Assembly (NCBI RefSeq): GCF_004359985.1
Contig: NZ_SMRO01000003.1
Span: 1,148,496 to 1,212,495 of the forward strand
Length of the DNA stretch: 64,000 nt
From: Paraburkholderia flava
GTDB lineage: Bacteria > Pseudomonadota > Gammaproteobacteria > Burkholderiales > Burkholderiaceae
Direction of reading: 5' to 3'
Part shown: piece by piece, positions 1 through 8,667 of the stretch
Numbering within the stretch: position 1 is the stretch's first letter
How the letters are laid out: every line of letters starts with the position of its first letter
The notes under the pieces: model-generated
Databases searched by the model: none
Told to the model about the DNA's origin: nothing
The model's input: the letters and a program-made list of their open reading frames with translations, nothing else
Program-made: the position numbers and the translations under genes

Positions 1-1
1 A

Positions 2-301
2 CGCCAGCGCCAGATCGAACGGCTGGTAGCGTCATCTGAACCTTGGGTTGCACCATTCGTTATGCAACTCTGCGGCGACTATGTCATTGAGATTCTCGAT
101 GCGGTCGAAGCGCACTTGTCGTCCATGGATCAACGCACCTACGGGGCGTTCTTCCGAGAGAATTCGTTATTTTTCCAAAGGACGCGCGATCGAATGATCA
201 GCTACTGGGATTGCTACTACCGTTGGCTATACAAGCGAGAAGCCGACTATGTTGGCTTCCGATTATTCGATCGGTTCCGCGAATGGAGTGCTGCCGAGTA
301 A
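2..301 (+). CDS. Hypothetical protein, C-terminal part (5' end outside window)
   Basis: The frame is open from the first bases of the window, so the gene is cut at its 5' end; about 99 residues are visible. The first in-window Met (position 62) is probably internal. The visible part is rich in aromatic and charged residues (FFRENSLFFQRTRDRM, YWDCYYRWLYKREADYVGF) and looks like a soluble helical protein with no membrane segment. I do not recognise the family. Base composition is lower in GC than most of the window, as is the next 1.4 kb, which fits an accessory region. Confidence 0.5.
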   Translation, partial: RQRQIERLVASSEPWVAPFVMQLCGDYVIEILDAVEAHLSSMDQRTYGAFFRENSLFFQRTRDRMISYWDCYYRWLYKREADYVGFRLFDRFREWSAAE

Positions 302-742
302 GCCGATCCTCCACTAGTGATCGTCAACGATTCTTGTCACAGGGACGAAAGTCCGTTCCTGGCCGACAGCGGCCCGAACAGGAGATTGGTGGTCACTACT
401 TCGCCGGGTCTATCCATCCCGGGCGAAGTCCGCGAACGTGCTCTTCTCACACTTGCTCGATCGACTCCGAGTTGCCTAGGTCGGCCTCCATCTCGCCGAC
501 GCAACCCCAGCAGTCGCCGCCACAGTTCATCGACAAGGGGTCGTCGCGCCGATCGAGCGTTCGGTTACATATCCTACATTTCATCGCTCGGCTTCCAAGA
601 TGTGAATTCGCCAAATTGTCAGCGATTTACGCCGGTAAGTCGAACGGCCCGTTGTGGCCGACCACTGCCCGATGTGGTTGGTAGTCGCCGCCCCTTGCTG
701 CCGGTCGGGTCGTTGCAATTCCGCTGGCAGTGAGTCATAGAT
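302..742. other. Gene-poor stretch with degenerate short repeats
   Basis: I see no convincing gene here: the overlapping plus-strand frames have arginine/serine-rich, low-complexity translations and no homology I can name. The stretch carries two versions of a short motif around TGGCCGAC (about 350-376 and 642-670). A third copy lies at 1147-1175, next to the end of the kinase gene. It resembles intergenic debris around accessory genes rather than a functional unit. Confidence 0.4.
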
Positions 743-1057
743 CTAAAGGTACTCGACGTGCGTTCCCAAGCGTACATAGCCATAGACCTTGAAGCCCGCC
801 TCCGTTGCCTCACCTGGAACGTGAACACGGCGGAGAATCTGCAACACAGCCTCGCGCTGAGCTGAAGAGGTTACGGCAATCTCAATCCATTCATCGTCTT
901 CATGACGGCCGAAGAAGTGATAAAACCATTCTCGATCCCACGCGCTGACACCTCCACTCTGAAGGTTCCGAACACGGAATCGTGGTGACAGCTCCCCGAG
1001 TCCATGCATACCCATTCGCAGTTCTGCCCATTTCGTATTGTTCATGACAGGAATCAT
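743..1057 (-). CDS. DUF6678-like hypothetical protein
   Basis: 104 residues. The N-terminal pattern MNNTKWAELR, then SAWDREWFYHFF and DDEWIEI, resembles small single-domain DUF6678 proteins, which have no known function. I recall the family by pattern only, so the name is tentative. A start at the second Met (1045) is equally plausible because neither has a clear ribosome-binding site. It sits alone between the gene-poor stretch and the kinase gene on the same strand. No signal peptide or membrane segment is visible. Confidence 0.55.
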   Translation of the reverse strand: MIPVMNNTKWAELRMGMHGLGELSPRFRVRNLQSGGVSAWDREWFYHFFGRHEDDEWIEIAVTSSAQREAVLQILRRVHVPGEATEAGFKVYGYVRLGTHVEYL

Positions 1058-1173
1058 AGGTTGAACTCAAATGTCGAAAAGCCGGTTGTAGGGATTCGCG
1101 CCCGCCGCCCCCTGCTCGAATTGTTGACGATTCTCGCGTCGGCGTCGAATGACCGGTTGTGGCCGACATCTGC

Positions 1174-1761
1174 CTAATTGACGTTACCGAAAAATTGCTG
1201 ATGCATCTTCGAGAATGCAGCAGGGGTCGGTCGGCTCCGTAACCACTCCAGAACCAACTGCGCACAATCAGAGGCGCTCGAAGACGACGTGTCCACGACG
1301 TGATCGTAGTGCCGGTTAGCATGAATGGAGTCGAATTGAGACTTGGCCGTTCCGATCTTACGGTCGCCACGGGTAAGCTCACGTGCGATCAGAATTTCGA
1401 GCGAACAAAAGACGCCGACGATGAAGACCGGGAGGCCGATCAGGTCTTCGAGCATGTAGTGCCACGCATCCGATGAAAGGACGTGATCGACGATCACAGC
1501 CTGACCGTGCCTGGAAAAGGTCGCGGCAGTGGCATTTATTGCTCTGCATAGCGCGGCCACGCGAACCTGGATCACCTGCTTCTCGACATCCCAATAGTTT
1601 GCAGGTTCCATGTTTCGGAACGCGTCCAGCTCGATGTGCAAATGATGCTCAACCAGGTTCTCGCACAAATACTTGGAAAGCGTACTTTTGCCGGTACTGC
1701 TCGGACCGTTGAGCACGACGATGGTCCCGTATGGCGGCTGCAGCATTTCGGTGATCGGCAT
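1174..1761 (-). CDS. Chloramphenicol phosphotransferase-like P-loop kinase
   Basis: 195 residues. Near the N-terminus, after the strand TIVVLNG, is a Walker A loop GPSSTGKST, the hallmark of the CPT family of small kinases. An acidic residue after the second strand (HIELDAF) and VIVDHVLS fit the CPT fold. Streptomyces CPT phosphorylates chloramphenicol, but most proteobacterial members have unknown substrates, so resistance should not be assumed. It lies 30 bp downstream of rhlE on the same strand and could be read from it. No obvious Shine-Dalgarno precedes the ATG. Confidence 0.75.
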   Translation of the reverse strand: MPITEMLQPPYGTIVVLNGPSSTGKSTLSKYLCENLVEHHLHIELDAFRNMEPANYWDVEKQVIQVRVAALCRAINATAATFSRHGQAVIVDHVLSSDAWHYMLEDLIGLPVFIVGVFCSLEILIARELTRGDRKIGTAKSQFDSIHANRHYDHVVDTSSSSASDCAQLVLEWLRSRPTPAAFSKMHQQFFGNVN

Positions 1762-1791
1762 TGAGGTACCCGTCGATGGCCTGCAAATGGA

Positions 1792-3186
1792 TCAGTGTTT
1801 CCGCGTTGACGTCGACTTGTTGTTGCGGGGCTTTTGCACACCGGATGGCTGACCGCTGGCGACGCGGGTGCCTTTACCCGAGGCCAAAGCGCGCTGCGCT
1901 GCAGGCTTGCGTTTGCTTTCGCCGATTTGCGGCCTCTGCTTTTTGCCGGGCACCTGGATGGCGCCCGGCGCAGCTTGCGGTACCTTGGGCTTTTTGGGTT
2001 TCTTGGGTTTCCTGATGATCTCGCCCGTCGCGCTGGTTTGCGGCACGCGGTGTTCGGCTTCAAAACCCGGCTCTTCTTCACGGGGCAGCGTTTGCCGGAT
2101 CAGCGCTTCGATCGCGGCCAGTTGCGGCGCTTCGTCGGCACACACAAGGGACACCGCCACGCCGCTGGCGCCCGCGCGACCGGTACGGCCAATACGGTGC
2201 ACATAGTCTTGCGCCACGATCGGCAGATCGACGTTGATCACCAGCGGCAGGTCGTCGATATCCAGACCGCGCGCAGCCACATCGGTGGCTACCAGCATGT
2301 GTACTTCGCCCGTCTTGAAGCGTTCCAGCGCACGCATGCGCGCAGGTTGCGGTTTGTCGCCGTGGATAGTGTCGACCGCATAGCCCGCTTCATCCAGCAT
2401 CGCGGCAAGGTAGTCCACGCCATTGCGGGTTTTGACGAACACCAGCGCGTGCTCCCACTTGTTCGCAGCCACAAGGTGCATGAAGAGATCAGGCTTGTTC
2501 TTTTTATCCACCGGCACTACCCACTGCCTGATCCTGCTGGCCGTGGCATTGGGCGGGCTGACGCTGATATTGATTGGGTCGCGCAGGATGCCCGCCGCCA
2601 TGGCGCGGATGTCATCGGTAAACGTGGCAGAGAACAACAGGGTCTGGCGCTGGGCGGGCAACGCAGCAAAGACGGCATTCAGCTCGCGCGCAAAGCCCAG
2701 ATCCAGCATGCGGTCGGCCTCATCCAGCACCAGCGTTTGCACCTGATCGAACTGCACTGCGTTCTGGCGATTGAGGTCCAGCAAACGGCCCGGCGTGGCG
2801 ACGAGCACATCGACGCCTTTGCGCAACGCCATCATTTGAGGGTTGATACTCACACCGCCGTAGGCGGCCAGAAATCGTAAGTCGAGGCCTTTGCCGTATT
2901 CGATAAAGCTTCGCAGCACCTGTTCCGCCAGCTCACGCGTCGGCACCAGCACCAGAACACGCGCGCGGTTGCTGGACACCGCCGCGCCGTGTTGCACCAG
3001 CCGTTGCAGCAGCGGCAGCGCAAAACCCGCCGTTTTGCCCGTGCCGGTCTGTGCCGCAGCGATGACGTCCTTGCCATCGAGCACGGCAGGAATCGTCCTG
3101 GCCTGTATTGGCGTAGGTGTCTGGTAATCGAGGTCCCGCACATTACGCAGCAACGGATCGATCAGGCCAAGCGAGGCAAAAGACAT
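1792..3186 (-). CDS. rhlE: DEAD-box ATP-dependent RNA helicase RhlE
   Basis: 464 residues from the chosen start MSFASLGL. Upstream in-frame codons translate to an arginine-rich stretch unlike the family, so the longer form was rejected. In order: Q motif (TPTPIQ), motif I AAQTGTGKT (about 44-52), PTRELAEQ, motif II DEAD, motif III SAT, and motif VI HRIGRTGR. A basic, Lys/Pro/Arg-rich tail of about 90 residues (repeated KPKK units) probably binds RNA. RhlE-type helicases remodel RNA in ribosome assembly and mRNA decay, often under cold stress. Cytoplasmic. Confidence 0.93.
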   Translation of the reverse strand: MSFASLGLIDPLLRNVRDLDYQTPTPIQARTIPAVLDGKDVIAAAQTGTGKTAGFALPLLQRLVQHGAAVSSNRARVLVLVPTRELAEQVLRSFIEYGKGLDLRFLAAYGGVSINPQMMALRKGVDVLVATPGRLLDLNRQNAVQFDQVQTLVLDEADRMLDLGFARELNAVFAALPAQRQTLLFSATFTDDIRAMAAGILRDPINISVSPPNATASRIRQWVVPVDKKNKPDLFMHLVAANKWEHALVFVKTRNGVDYLAAMLDEAGYAVDTIHGDKPQPARMRALERFKTGEVHMLVATDVAARGLDIDDLPLVINVDLPIVAQDYVHRIGRTGRAGASGVAVSLVCADEAPQLAAIEALIRQTLPREEEPGFEAEHRVPQTSATGEIIRKPKKPKKPKVPQAAPGAIQVPGKKQRPQIGESKRKPAAQRALASGKGTRVASGQPSGVQKPRNNKSTSTRKH

Positions 3187-3262
3187 GGACGTATTCGGGG
3201 CTAAAGCCGCAATTCTAGCGGTTACCGCGAGGCCCCACGTGCTAACCGGCTTGCGTCGCGCG

Positions 3263-4120
3263 TTACTGACGCGCCTGCGGACAAGCCTCCCGCGCAGCCT
3301 GAAGTCCCTCGGCATACGCCGCGTCAAACTTCGCACCCGTCATACTCGCACCGAATTTTGCCTGCAGCCGCTCTCGCGACCACTTGCCGTTCCCCGCCGC
3401 TGCCGCGAGCAGATCGAATGCAAGCGCCTGCGACGGATCCTGCGCGTTGAATTTCCCCGAGCTGTAGCTGGTGGCCAGCAATCCCGCAGCAAGCGGATTG
3501 CATTTTCCGGCCGCATCCTTCAGATGATCGAGCGCGTCATTCTTCCAGCGTTCGACGTCCGCGCTATCCGGGTCCGCTCCATCTGACTTAACGGAGCCCA
3601 TCCCATCCGGTCCTTCCAGATAGAAATCGACCTGTGCATCGGCGTGACCGGTTCGCGCGGCCAGCTCGAGAAAATGGAGGCGCTCCTGCACTTCTGCAGG
3701 CGTTACCCCCGCGCACAGATGTGCAGGCGAAGGCGCGTGATCGCCTCGCGCGCTATCGCGTGAACCGGAATCCGGTGCACACAGCGATTCGGCCAGATAG
3801 ACCTTGTACGCGGCGTCTGCATCGCCGAGACGCGCGGCACCCTGGTACTGCGCGACATACTGCGCGACCGTCTTGCCGCCGAGATCGATCACGCGTCCGC
3901 TGCTGCCGATCAGCGAAGGCGATGCATCTTTGTCACTCGCTGCCCCACCCGATTGCGGCGATTGCGAAAAAGCCGAAGCGCCGCCACGATCGGTTCGCAA
4001 GTCTCGAGCATGCACAGCGGTCGGCGCGACGGGCATCGACTCACCGGCAGTGAAATGAACAGCGGCCACGACCGTACCCGCGAATCCAGCCGCGACGAGA
4101 AGCGTGCGCGTCATGTTCAT
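3263..4120 (-). CDS. Secreted/periplasmic hypothetical protein with Sel1-like helical repeats
   Basis: 285 residues from the ATG at 4120, preceded by a CCGGAG-type ribosome-binding site. MNMTRTLLVAAGFAGTVVAAVHF is a signal peptide or N-terminal anchor. The body has Ala/Gly/Asp-rich helical pairs (HFLELAARTGHADAQVDFYL, LAAGLLATSYSSGKF), like Sel1/TPR-type repeats, and at least four Cys in the mature part. Function unknown. It starts 32 bp after the stop of the neighbouring secreted gene on the same strand, so the two are probably one transcript. Confidence 0.7.
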   Translation of the reverse strand: MNMTRTLLVAAGFAGTVVAAVHFTAGESMPVAPTAVHARDLRTDRGGASAFSQSPQSGGAASDKDASPSLIGSSGRVIDLGGKTVAQYVAQYQGAARLGDADAAYKVYLAESLCAPDSGSRDSARGDHAPSPAHLCAGVTPAEVQERLHFLELAARTGHADAQVDFYLEGPDGMGSVKSDGADPDSADVERWKNDALDHLKDAAGKCNPLAAGLLATSYSSGKFNAQDPSQALAFDLLAAAAGNGKWSRERLQAKFGASMTGAKFDAAYAEGLQAAREACPQARQ

Positions 4121-4152
4121 CGGGATGCTCCGGTCATGGCCTCGGGCACGGT

Positions 4153-4617
4153 CTACTGCCACAGATAGCAGTACGTCTCGTTGCTCTCGAGATTGTTGCC
4201 GAGCGCCGGCTGCGACAGGTCTTTCGTCCAGCCGTTCGGATCGGTCGGCGTCGGCGTGTCGCCGCAGTTCGTGTGGACCCAGTGGATGCCGACGTCGCCG
4301 CCCGTATAAAGCTCGCCGCAGAGTTCGAGTTGATCGCCGACGCGAATCTTCGTCAACGGATCGGGGATGCTGTTCTGGTTGCGGCTATAACCGTTCGCGA
4401 ACACGTTATCCATCGCGACGTCGTAGGTGTTGCCATCGGTGCCGCGCAAACTCACGTGCGTGTGATCCAGATAGATGCCGTTGAGCTTCGACCCTGACTT
4501 GAACACGGGCGCCGTCAGAACGGTGCCGGTCAGCAACGTTCCGCCCTGGCAAACGTCGGCTGCGAACGCGGGAAGGGATGCAGCGGATAACGCCAGAACC
4601 AGAAGAATCTTCTTCAA
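4153..4617 (-). CDS. Secreted hypothetical protein
   Basis: 154 residues with a clean Sec signal peptide (MKKILLVLALSAASLPAFA, cut before ADVC). The mature part is beta-rich and has four Cys (VCQGG, ELCGEL, NCGDT, TYCYLWQ), consistent with two periplasmic disulfides. I do not recognise a named family. The ATG follows an AGGGGAGTT-like purine-rich site on the minus strand. It is first of a probable two-gene unit with the Sel1-like gene downstream. Confidence 0.75.
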   Translation of the reverse strand: MKKILLVLALSAASLPAFAADVCQGGTLLTGTVLTAPVFKSGSKLNGIYLDHTHVSLRGTDGNTYDVAMDNVFANGYSRNQNSIPDPLTKIRVGDQLELCGELYTGGDVGIHWVHTNCGDTPTPTDPNGWTKDLSQPALGNNLESNETYCYLWQ

Positions 4618-4866
4618 TTTAACTCCCCTCGAAGTTGAATGAAATATGCGAACGGGATCTCGTTGAAATCCCGCGATTCACGATACAGAAGGGACTATGA
4701 AGAAGGGATGAAATCTCCGGACGTAGAGATTCTTTGAGATTCTGATGACATGCCCTGCGCATGACGCAGCGCTGGCAGCAATTGCACGCTCGTTGTCCTT
4801 CCCGCCACGCATGATCGCGCTTCAATGGATCCTGACGCCCACGAACCTCCATCGACGAGAACCGCC

Positions 4867-5559
4867 ATGTCCGATACCCCCGTCCGCACCGCCGGCTTTC
4901 TGCTGTATCCGAATCTCACGCAACTCGATCTGACCGGACCCTTCGAAGTGATCGGGCGATTGCCCGGCTGGAAGACGGAACTGGTCGCGGCATCGCGTGC
5001 GCCGGTGCGTTCCGATCGCGGGCTCGTGTTTCAGCCCGATACGTCGTTTGCCGAAGCCGGCGACTACGACCTGTTCGTCGTGCCCGGCGGCCCAGGCACC
5101 GACGACGCGATGCTCGATGCCGCGACCGTCGCGTTCATCCGCGAGCGCGCGCAGCGTGCACGCTACGTGTTCGGTATCTGCACCGGTTCGCTGCTGCTCG
5201 GTGCAGCCGGTGTGCTGCGCGGACGGCATGCAGGCACGCACTGGCAATCGCGCGATCTGCTCGCGAAGTTCGGCGCGATTCCGAGCGCGGCGCGTCTGAC
5301 GGTGGACGGCAATCTGTTCACGTCGGGCGGCGTGACGGCGGGCATCGATATGGCGCTGCGCGTCGCAGCCGAAGTGGCCGGCGACGACGTCGCGCAGCAG
5401 ATCCAGTTGTGGATCGAGTACAACCCGGAGCCGCCGTTCAACGCGGGTTCGCCGGAGACCGCGCCGCGTGCGGTCGTCGAGCAGGTGGTGGCGGCGTCGG
5501 CGCAGCGGATGGCGATTCGCAGGGCGGCGGTCGAACGTGCGGCTGCGGCGTTGGGGTAG
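4867..5559 (+). CDS. DJ-1/PfpI family protein, isonitrile hydratase-like
   Basis: 230 residues from MSDTPVRTAGF. The ATG at 4867 was chosen over an upstream in-frame ATG because family members begin close to the first beta strand (GFLLYPNLTQLDLTGPFEV). The nucleophile elbow is FGICTGSLLLG, with the conserved Cys after a Glu-containing strand, followed by THWQSRDLL and SGGVTAGIDMAL. These features are shared by isonitrile hydratase (InhA) and the amidase-like half of GlxA regulators. There is no C-terminal helix-turn-helix, so it is an enzyme-type member rather than a regulator. Substrate unknown. Confidence 0.8.
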   Translation: MSDTPVRTAGFLLYPNLTQLDLTGPFEVIGRLPGWKTELVAASRAPVRSDRGLVFQPDTSFAEAGDYDLFVVPGGPGTDDAMLDAATVAFIRERAQRARYVFGICTGSLLLGAAGVLRGRHAGTHWQSRDLLAKFGAIPSAARLTVDGNLFTSGGVTAGIDMALRVAAEVAGDDVAQQIQLWIEYNPEPPFNAGSPETAPRAVVEQVVAASAQRMAIRRAAVERAAAALG

Positions 5560-5571
5560 TGAACTGTGTGC

Positions 5572-5593
5572 CGCGTGCGTAACGACGCACGCG
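5572..5593. terminator. Hairpin between convergent genes
   Basis: A perfect inverted repeat, CGCGTGCGT-AACG-ACGCACGCG, lies between the converging ends of the DJ-1-like gene and the porin gene. There is no T-tract on either side, so it may stop or stabilise transcripts from either strand rather than be a classic intrinsic terminator. Confidence 0.5.
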
Positions 5594-5605
5594 AGCACGC
5601 CCCCA

Positions 5606-6679
5606 TCAAAACCGATGCCGGATCCCCGCCACCGCGCCCAACTGATTCTCCCCCGCGACGATATTCGTACCGATCCCATCGATACCCAGGTTCGACCCGT
5701 CGCGGTTCTGCGCATACGATGCGTTCACGTAAAGGTCCGTGCGCTTCGACAGGTAGTAGTCGAGCGACAGCACATACGACGTCGGGTCCTGGCCCGTGCC
5801 GCGCACGTCGGTGTGATACGCGACCGCCGACACCTGAAGCGCCGGCGTGAAGTGCTGCGTCGCGCCGAGCCAGAACAGGTTCGCATGCGTTTGCGCAGCG
5901 CCGACGGTTTGCTGTAGCAAACGCCACGCAGCGTACAACTCGGTTTTGGCGAACTTGTAGCTCGCGCCGATGCTCAGGCGCCGCGCGGTGTCGTCGGCGC
6001 TGGCGATCGACGTGCCCTGGCGCTGGTCGTACACGAGCGCAACGTCGAACGGTCCTGCCGCATAGCGCGCACCCGCACCGTACTCGCGACCGACCTTCGT
6101 GTGGCCCGGCACCTGCGCGCCGCCCGTGATCGTCGAGTCGTAGCCGTTGCTGTACATCGCCGCGAGCGTAACGCCGCTGAATTCGACCATGTACTTGGCC
6201 GAGTTGTCGGCGCGTCCGGTGAGCACTGCGTCGTGTGCGATTGCCGAATACGACGAGCCGAAGCGCATCGGGTCGTAGCGGATGATCATGTCGTACAGCA
6301 GGTTCTGCTGACGCCCGAGCGTGACGGTGCCGTAGCGGCCCTGCAAACCGACATACGCCTGCCGTCCAAATTCTCTACCGCTCTGGCCGAGCGTACCGGT
6401 GTTCACGTTGAAGCCGTTCTCCAGCACGAAGATCGCTTTCAGTCCGCCGCCGAGATCTTCGACGCCGCGAAATCCCCAGCGCGAACCGGACAGGTTGCCC
6501 GATGCTTCGCGCACGACGGTGCCGCTGCCTTTGCTGCTGGTCGGCACGTGGTTCACGGCTTCGATGCCGACGTCGACGATGCCGTATAGCGTGACGCTCG
6601 ATTGCGCGTGGGCGGCCGGCGCGGCGATCAGCAGGGTTGCGGCGGCGGGCAGGCTTAGACGGATGAGTCTCGATTTCAT
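5606..6679 (-). CDS. Burkholderia-type outer-membrane porin
   Basis: 357 residues. Signal peptide ends AAPAAHA before QSSVTLYGIVDVGIE, the invariant start of Gram-negative general porins of beta-proteobacteria. The body has alternating amphipathic strands, FGRQAYVGLQGRYGTVTLGRQ (in the constriction region) and a C-terminal GIRHRF ending in Phe, needed for BAM-dependent assembly. It forms trimeric 16-stranded beta-barrels for passive entry of small solutes. It sits next to the peptide/amide uptake operon on the same strand, but 137 bp downstream of it, so functional linkage is only suggestive. Confidence 0.92.
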   Translation of the reverse strand: MKSRLIRLSLPAAATLLIAAPAAHAQSSVTLYGIVDVGIEAVNHVPTSSKGSGTVVREASGNLSGSRWGFRGVEDLGGGLKAIFVLENGFNVNTGTLGQSGREFGRQAYVGLQGRYGTVTLGRQQNLLYDMIIRYDPMRFGSSYSAIAHDAVLTGRADNSAKYMVEFSGVTLAAMYSNGYDSTITGGAQVPGHTKVGREYGAGARYAAGPFDVALVYDQRQGTSIASADDTARRLSIGASYKFAKTELYAAWRLLQQTVGAAQTHANLFWLGATQHFTPALQVSAVAYHTDVRGTGQDPTSYVLSLDYYLSKRTDLYVNASYAQNRDGSNLGIDGIGTNIVAGENQLGAVAGIRHRF

Positions 6680-6816
6680 GGCGGTCTCTCTGCGGTTGAA
6701 ATGGAAGAACTGGTGAACTTCGGACGAACGCGGTCGCCGGCCTGGGTGTGCCCAGGACGTCGGAGAAGATGCAGGGGAGTAAAGCGATAAAGCGCTAAGC
6801 CGACCGCTTGCGACGA

Positions 6817-8667
6817 TTAAGGTCCATCGCGCACGGCCACACGATGCGACGCATCGCCCGCCATCACATCGACAAGCGTGCAGCGCGCGAGTGTTTCCGT
6901 GGAAGAACCACTACGCTGCGTTTCCGCATCGAAGTACGCACGCGGCACCGTATCGTCGGGCACGTCGCGCGTCTGCACGGTAAAGCCGTTCTCACGATCG
7001 CCGCGCAATTCGGGAACGGCTTGCAGCAACCGCTGCGTGTACGGATGACGCGGCGCGTCGAACACCGCATCGCGCGAGCCTTCCTCGACGACATGCCCGC
7101 GCAGCATCACGATCACGCGATCCGCGATCTGCTCGACGACGCCGAGATCGTGCGAGATCAGCAGACACGCGAAGCGATAACGCGCCTGCAGTGCGACGAG
7201 CATATCGAGCACCTGCTTCTGCACGGTGACGTCGAGCGCGGATACGGGTTCGTCGGCGATGATGACCGCAGGGCGACTCACCAGTGCGCGAGCAATCGCG
7301 ACGCGTTGACGCTGTCCGCCCGAGAGTTCGTGCACATACCGCTTTCCGTAGCCGTCGAGGCCGACGTCGGCGAGCGCTTCGACGACCCGCGCGCGTTTCG
7401 CGGCGGCATCGAGTGTGGGATCGGGCCGCAGTCCCTCGCGCACGAGTTCGTCGACACGCATCCGTGGATCGAGCGACGAGTACGGGTCCTGAAAGACGAT
7501 CTGGATCGCGCGACGCGCACGGCGCAGCGCATCGCGACCCGCATCGAGAAAAGGCTCGCCGTGCAGCAGCACGTCGCCTTCCGCACGCTCGACGAGTCCC
7601 ATCAGCGCCTTCGTCACGCTCGTCTTGCCGCTACCCGACTCACCGACGATCGCGAGCGTCTGCCCCGCATGCAGCGCGAACGACAGCGGGTGCACCGCGC
7701 GCATCTGCGTCTTCGTGAACCAGCGACCCGGCACGGTGTAGTCGACGGCGAGACCGCGCACGTCGAGCACGGGCGTCTCTGCAACGGGCGTTGTCAAAGC
7801 ATCGGCGACTTCATCAGAATCCGGAGCACGTCGCGGCAACGCTTCGAGCAGCTTCAGCGTGTAGTCATGCGCGGGCCGCATCAGCACACGCGCAACCAGA
7901 CCGCTTTCGACAGCAACGCCACGCCGCATCACCAGTACGCGCTCGGTGTACGCGGCGACGAGCGCGAGGTTGTGGCTGATAAAAATCAGCGCGGTGCCTT
8001 CCTCGCGCGTCAGCGACAGCATCAGGTCGAGCACTTCTTTCTGGACGACGCAGTCGAGCGCGGTGGTCGGCTCGTCGGCGATCAAGAGACGCGGGCGCAG
8101 CAGCATCACTGCAGCGAGCATGATCCGTTGCCGCATGCCGCCGGAGAACTCGTGCGGATAGCGCTTCATGCAACCCTGCGGATCGCGCACACGCACGCGT
8201 TCGAGCATCGCGACGGCCTGCGTCCACGCCTGCTGTTTGGGAACGCCGCGACGCCGGACGAGCGCCTCGGTCAACTGCTCACCGACGCGAAACGCCGGGT
8301 TCAGCGACACCATCGGCTCCTGAAACACCATGCCGATGCCGGTGCCGCGCAGCGCACGCCATTGCGCAGACGTACCACCGAGCAGTTCGCGACCGTCGAA
8401 GCGCGCGCTACCGGACAGCACGCGCGCAGCATCGGGCAGTAGTCCGAGCAGCGCTTTGCCGATCATCGTCTTGCCGCTGCCCGACTCGCCGACGATCGCA
8501 AGCGTCTCGCCCGCATGCACGTCGAAGCCGACCTGCTGCACGACGGGTTGCGCATCGCCTGCGCGATTCGGGAACGCGATCGTGAGATCACGCAGTGCAA
8601 GCAACGGCGCTGAAGACGATGACGAGATCTCGACGCAAGAAGACGCAGACACTTCGACCCGGTTCAT
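6817..8667 (-). CDS. Oligopeptide-type ABC transporter, double ATP-binding protein (DppD-DppF fusion)
   Basis: 616 residues from MNRVEVSASS. Two complete ABC ATPase domains are present. The first has Walker A GESGSGKT (60-67), signature FSGGMRQRI and Walker B LLIADEPTTALD. The second has GESGSGKT, LSGGQRQRV and VIIADEPVSALD. Fused DppD/DppF ATPases of this length are common in Burkholderia. The ATG overlaps the stop of the upstream permease by four bases (ATGA), so the genes are translationally coupled. It is last in a five-gene operon with a solute-binding protein and two permeases. The substrate is probably a peptide or amide-like compound, inferred from the neighbouring hydrolase. Confidence 0.92.
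   Translation of the reverse strand: MNRVEVSASSCVEISSSSSAPLLALRDLTIAFPNRAGDAQPVVQQVGFDVHAGETLAIVGESGSGKTMIGKALLGLLPDAARVLSGSARFDGRELLGGTSAQWRALRGTGIGMVFQEPMVSLNPAFRVGEQLTEALVRRRGVPKQQAWTQAVAMLERVRVRDPQGCMKRYPHEFSGGMRQRIMLAAVMLLRPRLLIADEPTTALDCVVQKEVLDLMLSLTREEGTALIFISHNLALVAAYTERVLVMRRGVAVESGLVARVLMRPAHDYTLKLLEALPRRAPDSDEVADALTTPVAETPVLDVRGLAVDYTVPGRWFTKTQMRAVHPLSFALHAGQTLAIVGESGSGKTSVTKALMGLVERAEGDVLLHGEPFLDAGRDALRRARRAIQIVFQDPYSSLDPRMRVDELVREGLRPDPTLDAAAKRARVVEALADVGLDGYGKRYVHELSGGQRQRVAIARALVSRPAVIIADEPVSALDVTVQKQVLDMLVALQARYRFACLLISHDLGVVEQIADRVIVMLRGHVVEEGSRDAVFDAPRHPYTQRLLQAVPELRGDRENGFTVQTRDVPDDTVPRAYFDAETQRSGSSTETLARCTLVDVMAGDASHRVAVRDGP

Noticed and set aside
211..733. Two overlapping plus-strand frames after the truncated first gene
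   Set aside because: Arg/Ser/Pro-rich translations without family features or ribosome-binding sites, overlapping each other and the true gene end.
1174..1761. Calling the P-loop kinase a chloramphenicol resistance gene
   Set aside because: The fold and Walker motif fit, but most family members outside Streptomyces are not known to act on chloramphenicol, and nothing here shows the substrate.
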